Of a DNA stretch of 45,254 nt, positions 43,393-45,254 are shown in pieces. Both the position numbers and the translations under genes were made by a program. The stretch is from Arthrobacter sp. P2b (GTDB lineage: Bacteria; Actinomycetota; Actinomycetes; Actinomycetales; Micrococcaceae). The stretch's first letter is position 1. Each line of letters starts with the position of its first letter. Under the pieces are notes generated by a model. It saw nothing but the letters and a program-made list of their open reading frames with translations, was not told the DNA's origin and did no database searches. The stretch spans positions 1-45,254 of the forward strand of contig NZ_FVZL01000024.1 in the NCBI RefSeq assembly GCF_900168295.1. The letters run 5' to 3'.

Positions 43393-44373
43393 ATGACGAA
43401 CAAGGGATGGTTATTTAGCGAGTTCCAGCAGCCTCTAAGCCTGGTTGACGTGGGGGACCCCCAGCCCGGGCCTCGGCAGGTAGTCGTTGACGTGGCGGCA
43501 GCTGGGCTCTGTCACTCAGACCTCGGGATCATCGATGGTTCCGGCGCCGCTTGGATTTCGCAGCGACCCATTGTCCTGGGGCACGAAGTCGCGGGCGTCA
43601 TCAGCGAGCTCGGCGCGGAGGTTACTGATTTCGAGATTGGTGATCGCGTCGCCGTCGCCCTGATTTCGCATCCGGTGGGCTTCAGAGGCCCGATCGCCCC
43701 TGGGCTGTCCCGAAATGGTGGGTTCGAACAGCACGCTGTCGCCGATGACATTGAACTGGTGAAGTTGCCGGACAATGTTTCCATGGTGCAGGGTGCGGCT
43801 GCCACAGACTCGGTCACGACCGCTTACCACGCAGTCGTGACGACCGGCGGGATCACCCAAGGCACCGTCGTCGGGGTCATTGGCACGGGTGGCCTCGGGC
43901 TGAACGCCGTCCAGATAGCCCGATACTTGGGTGGCGTAGTCCATGCCGTGGATATCAACCAAGCCGCCAGGCAGCGGGCACTCGAACTCGGAGCCACGTC
44001 CGTTCACGCCGCCGTCACAGAACTCGAACCATTCGAGCCCGAGGTCGTGCTCGACTTCGCGGGGGTCGGCCAGACCACCGCCGATGCCGTCGCAGTGGTT
44101 CGCCCGGGCGGCCGTGTGGTTCTGGTTGGACTTGGCAAGACCGAGGCGACCATCTCCACGAACGCGTTGATCCTCAAGAACGTCAGTCTCGTTGGATCAC
44201 TCGGGGGGAGCAAGGAGGACCTCCAACGGGTCCTTGAGTTGATCTCAACAGGAGCCATCGACAACGTCATAACCGAAGTCGCGTTTCACCAAGTACCGGA
44301 CGCTGTGGACATGCTGTCAGAAGGCAGGATAACCGGACGCCTCGTTGTAAGGGTCAATCCTGACATCACATGA
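43393..44373 (+). CDS. Zinc-binding alcohol dehydrogenase lacking structural zinc lobe
   Basis: A 326-residue MDR-superfamily dehydrogenase. Cys40 in AAGLCHSDLG and His64/Glu65 in VLGHEVAG fit the catalytic zinc site. The region that carries four structural-zinc cysteines in typical members reads VALISHPVGFRGPIAPGLSR, without cysteine. The Rossmann motif GVIGTGGLGLNAVQIAR is intact and a GRVVLVGLGK block follows. ATG 43393 follows AAGGAAGC. It may oxidise a secondary alcohol to the ketone used by the Baeyer-Villiger monooxygenase, but family members also include quinone and enoyl reductases. Confidence 0.88.
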   Translation: MTNKGWLFSEFQQPLSLVDVGDPQPGPRQVVVDVAAAGLCHSDLGIIDGSGAAWISQRPIVLGHEVAGVISELGAEVTDFEIGDRVAVALISHPVGFRGPIAPGLSRNGGFEQHAVADDIELVKLPDNVSMVQGAAATDSVTTAYHAVVTTGGITQGTVVGVIGTGGLGLNAVQIARYLGGVVHAVDINQAARQRALELGATSVHAAVTELEPFEPEVVLDFAGVGQTTADAVAVVRPGGRVVLVGLGKTEATISTNALILKNVSLVGSLGGSKEDLQRVLELISTGAIDNVITEVAFHQVPDAVDMLSEGRITGRLVVRVNPDIT

Positions 44374-45101
44374 GTGGCACGATCGCTGTGTGCTGAGCAC
44401 ATCATCCTGAAAGATCCTGGGGGGGCGAAACCTGGTCACCACGCCCCTAGTCAATTAGCTTCCCTTCCACAGATGCCTAAACGAACACACCACCGACGCC
44501 AGGTACCAGTCGGCCGTCTCCATGTTGCGCGTACTCTCGGGCAAGACGACTTTCAAAACATCGCTGTCAGCGGGAGAGGAAGGCATTGAAAGCCGCTTGC
44601 GGTGAAGAGTCACTGTGGATTAGCAAGAGTTAGCGCAGCAGTTCCTGGCCCAAGCCAGGGAGCAGGGCAACGACCCTGATGGATACCTGGAAGGTCCGGC
44701 ACGGCCCGAGCGCGGGGAGCGTCATCGCTGACTCCTGGCGGAGGGATCTCCGGCAGGTCATCCAGCTGGGGTGTCTGGTCCACGACGTAGCCGGTGGCCG
44801 CCAGCGCGCCCTGGTGGAGGAAAGCGGCGACCTTGAAAAAGCGAGGCGGGATGTCCACGCCCCTGTATACCGGGTCGCCGGCGCCGAAGACCGGTCAGGT
44901 GAACGCGACGACCCGCTGGCCGTTCTCCGCGCGTTCTCCTGCAGGTAGGACTCACCTGGGCGTAACGCCCGGCGATTCCCTGCGCTTCGACGACTGAACT
45001 AGTCCCGAAGACCCCTTTTCATAGGTACTCCCTTGGCAGTTTTGAAGAGCCCACAGTGGACCTTCTGTTAACCTGCGCCAACGCGGCCAGTCCGAAGTGG
45101 C
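44374..45101. other. Unassigned right-hand intergenic region
   Basis: No recognisable gene. A plus-strand frame at 44679-44948 (WRRDLRQVIQLGCLVHDVAG and following) has coding-like composition but no ribosome site or known family. The region lies 3' of both flanking genes. Confidence 0.45.
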
Positions 45102-45254
45102 TTACGGGAGGTCGTAGGGCAGTGTTTTGTATGCGGTGTTCTTGTTCATGTTCCAGCCTGCGACCAGGCCTGAGCCGATCATTTGGTCGCTGAGGCGGGC
45201 GAGTCGGTAGGCGGGGTCGGTGTCGAGGGCGAGTTGGAGGAATTGGTGGGCTTT
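45102..45254 (-). CDS. C-terminal end of a DUF4192-like protein (partial)
   Basis: The last 50 codons of a gene entering from the right edge read KAHQFLQLALDTDPAYRLAR, LSDQMIGSGLVAGWNMNKNT and AYKTLPYDLP before a TAA at 45102-45104. The pattern of an LxxAL helix, DPxYRLA and a following LxxxMI helix resembles the C-terminus of actinobacterial DUF4192 proteins. The codon choice is strongly biased to C-ending codons. The assignment is tentative because only the tail is visible. Confidence 0.55.
   Translation of the reverse strand, partial: KAHQFLQLALDTDPAYRLARLSDQMIGSGLVAGWNMNKNTAYKTLPYDLP

Noticed and set aside
1..45254. CRISPR arrays, tRNA or rRNA genes, and phage structural genes
   Set aside because: No regularly spaced repeats, cloverleaf-like segments, conserved rRNA blocks or phage protein signatures were seen on reading both strands.

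Overview
The window is high-GC DNA with GC-rich third codon positions, frequent GTG starts, AGGAG-type ribosome sites and actinobacterial gene families. These include an accD/accA/maoC/citE cluster, EthR-type TetR regulators, IS481, IS1182 and IS1634 remnants, and a DUF4192-like fragment at the right edge. It best fits an Arthrobacter-like soil actinobacterium; this is inference from gene content, and I cannot tell chromosome from large plasmid. I recognised no rRNA, tRNA or CRISPR array.

The region is a catabolic mosaic in which intact CoA-thioester and ketone genes alternate with decaying genes and dead mobile elements. 1-3.7 kb: a truncated MFS relic, an intact MHS-type transporter and a divergent 3-hydroxyisobutyrate-dehydrogenase-like gene, followed by a PrpF gene lacking both start codon and C-terminal half. 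A repeated GntR-like palindrome flanks this unit. 3.7-5.1 kb: unrecognised DNA and an IS1182 relic. 5.1-14.7 kb: a lipid/CoA island with a nitroreductase, a decayed MBL-fold hydrolase, an SDR, a TetR regulator with two matching operators, a DUF35 protein paired with a Cys-less thiolase-like protein, an MFS transporter, a hydratase-2 (MaoC) gene and two tandem CoA-transferase pseudogenes. The SDR and hydratase 2 correspond to the two catalytic domains of peroxisomal multifunctional enzyme 2, here split into separate genes. 14.7-18.5 kb: an acyl-CoA ligase between enoyl-CoA hydratase, IS1634 and IS481 remnants. 18.5-21.5 kb: an intact pntAB transhydrogenase. 21.5-24.3 kb: a graveyard with recognisable FadB-like, EtfA and serine-recombinase pieces.

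24.3-38.0 kb, all on the minus strand, holds the most coherent system. An EthR-like TetR regulator lies upstream of a type I Baeyer-Villiger monooxygenase, a possible 49-aa small protein, an NTF2-like protein and an HSL-type esterase. An acyl-CoA ligase follows, then accD-accA-maoC-citE (the layout of the methylcrotonyl-CoA/leucine branch), then an MBL hydrolase. To the right, on the plus strand, are an aldehyde dehydrogenase and two MDR alcohol dehydrogenases. Perfect GACA-N3-TGTC dyads occur twice, 21 bp apart, upstream of the monooxygenase and once upstream of the aldehyde dehydrogenase, suggesting shared control. My working model is oxidation of a secondary alcohol or ketone: ketone to ester (BVMO), ester to acid plus alcohol (esterase), alcohol to acid (ADH/ALDH), CoA activation, then breakdown of a branched acyl-CoA. 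The substrate cannot be read from the sequence.
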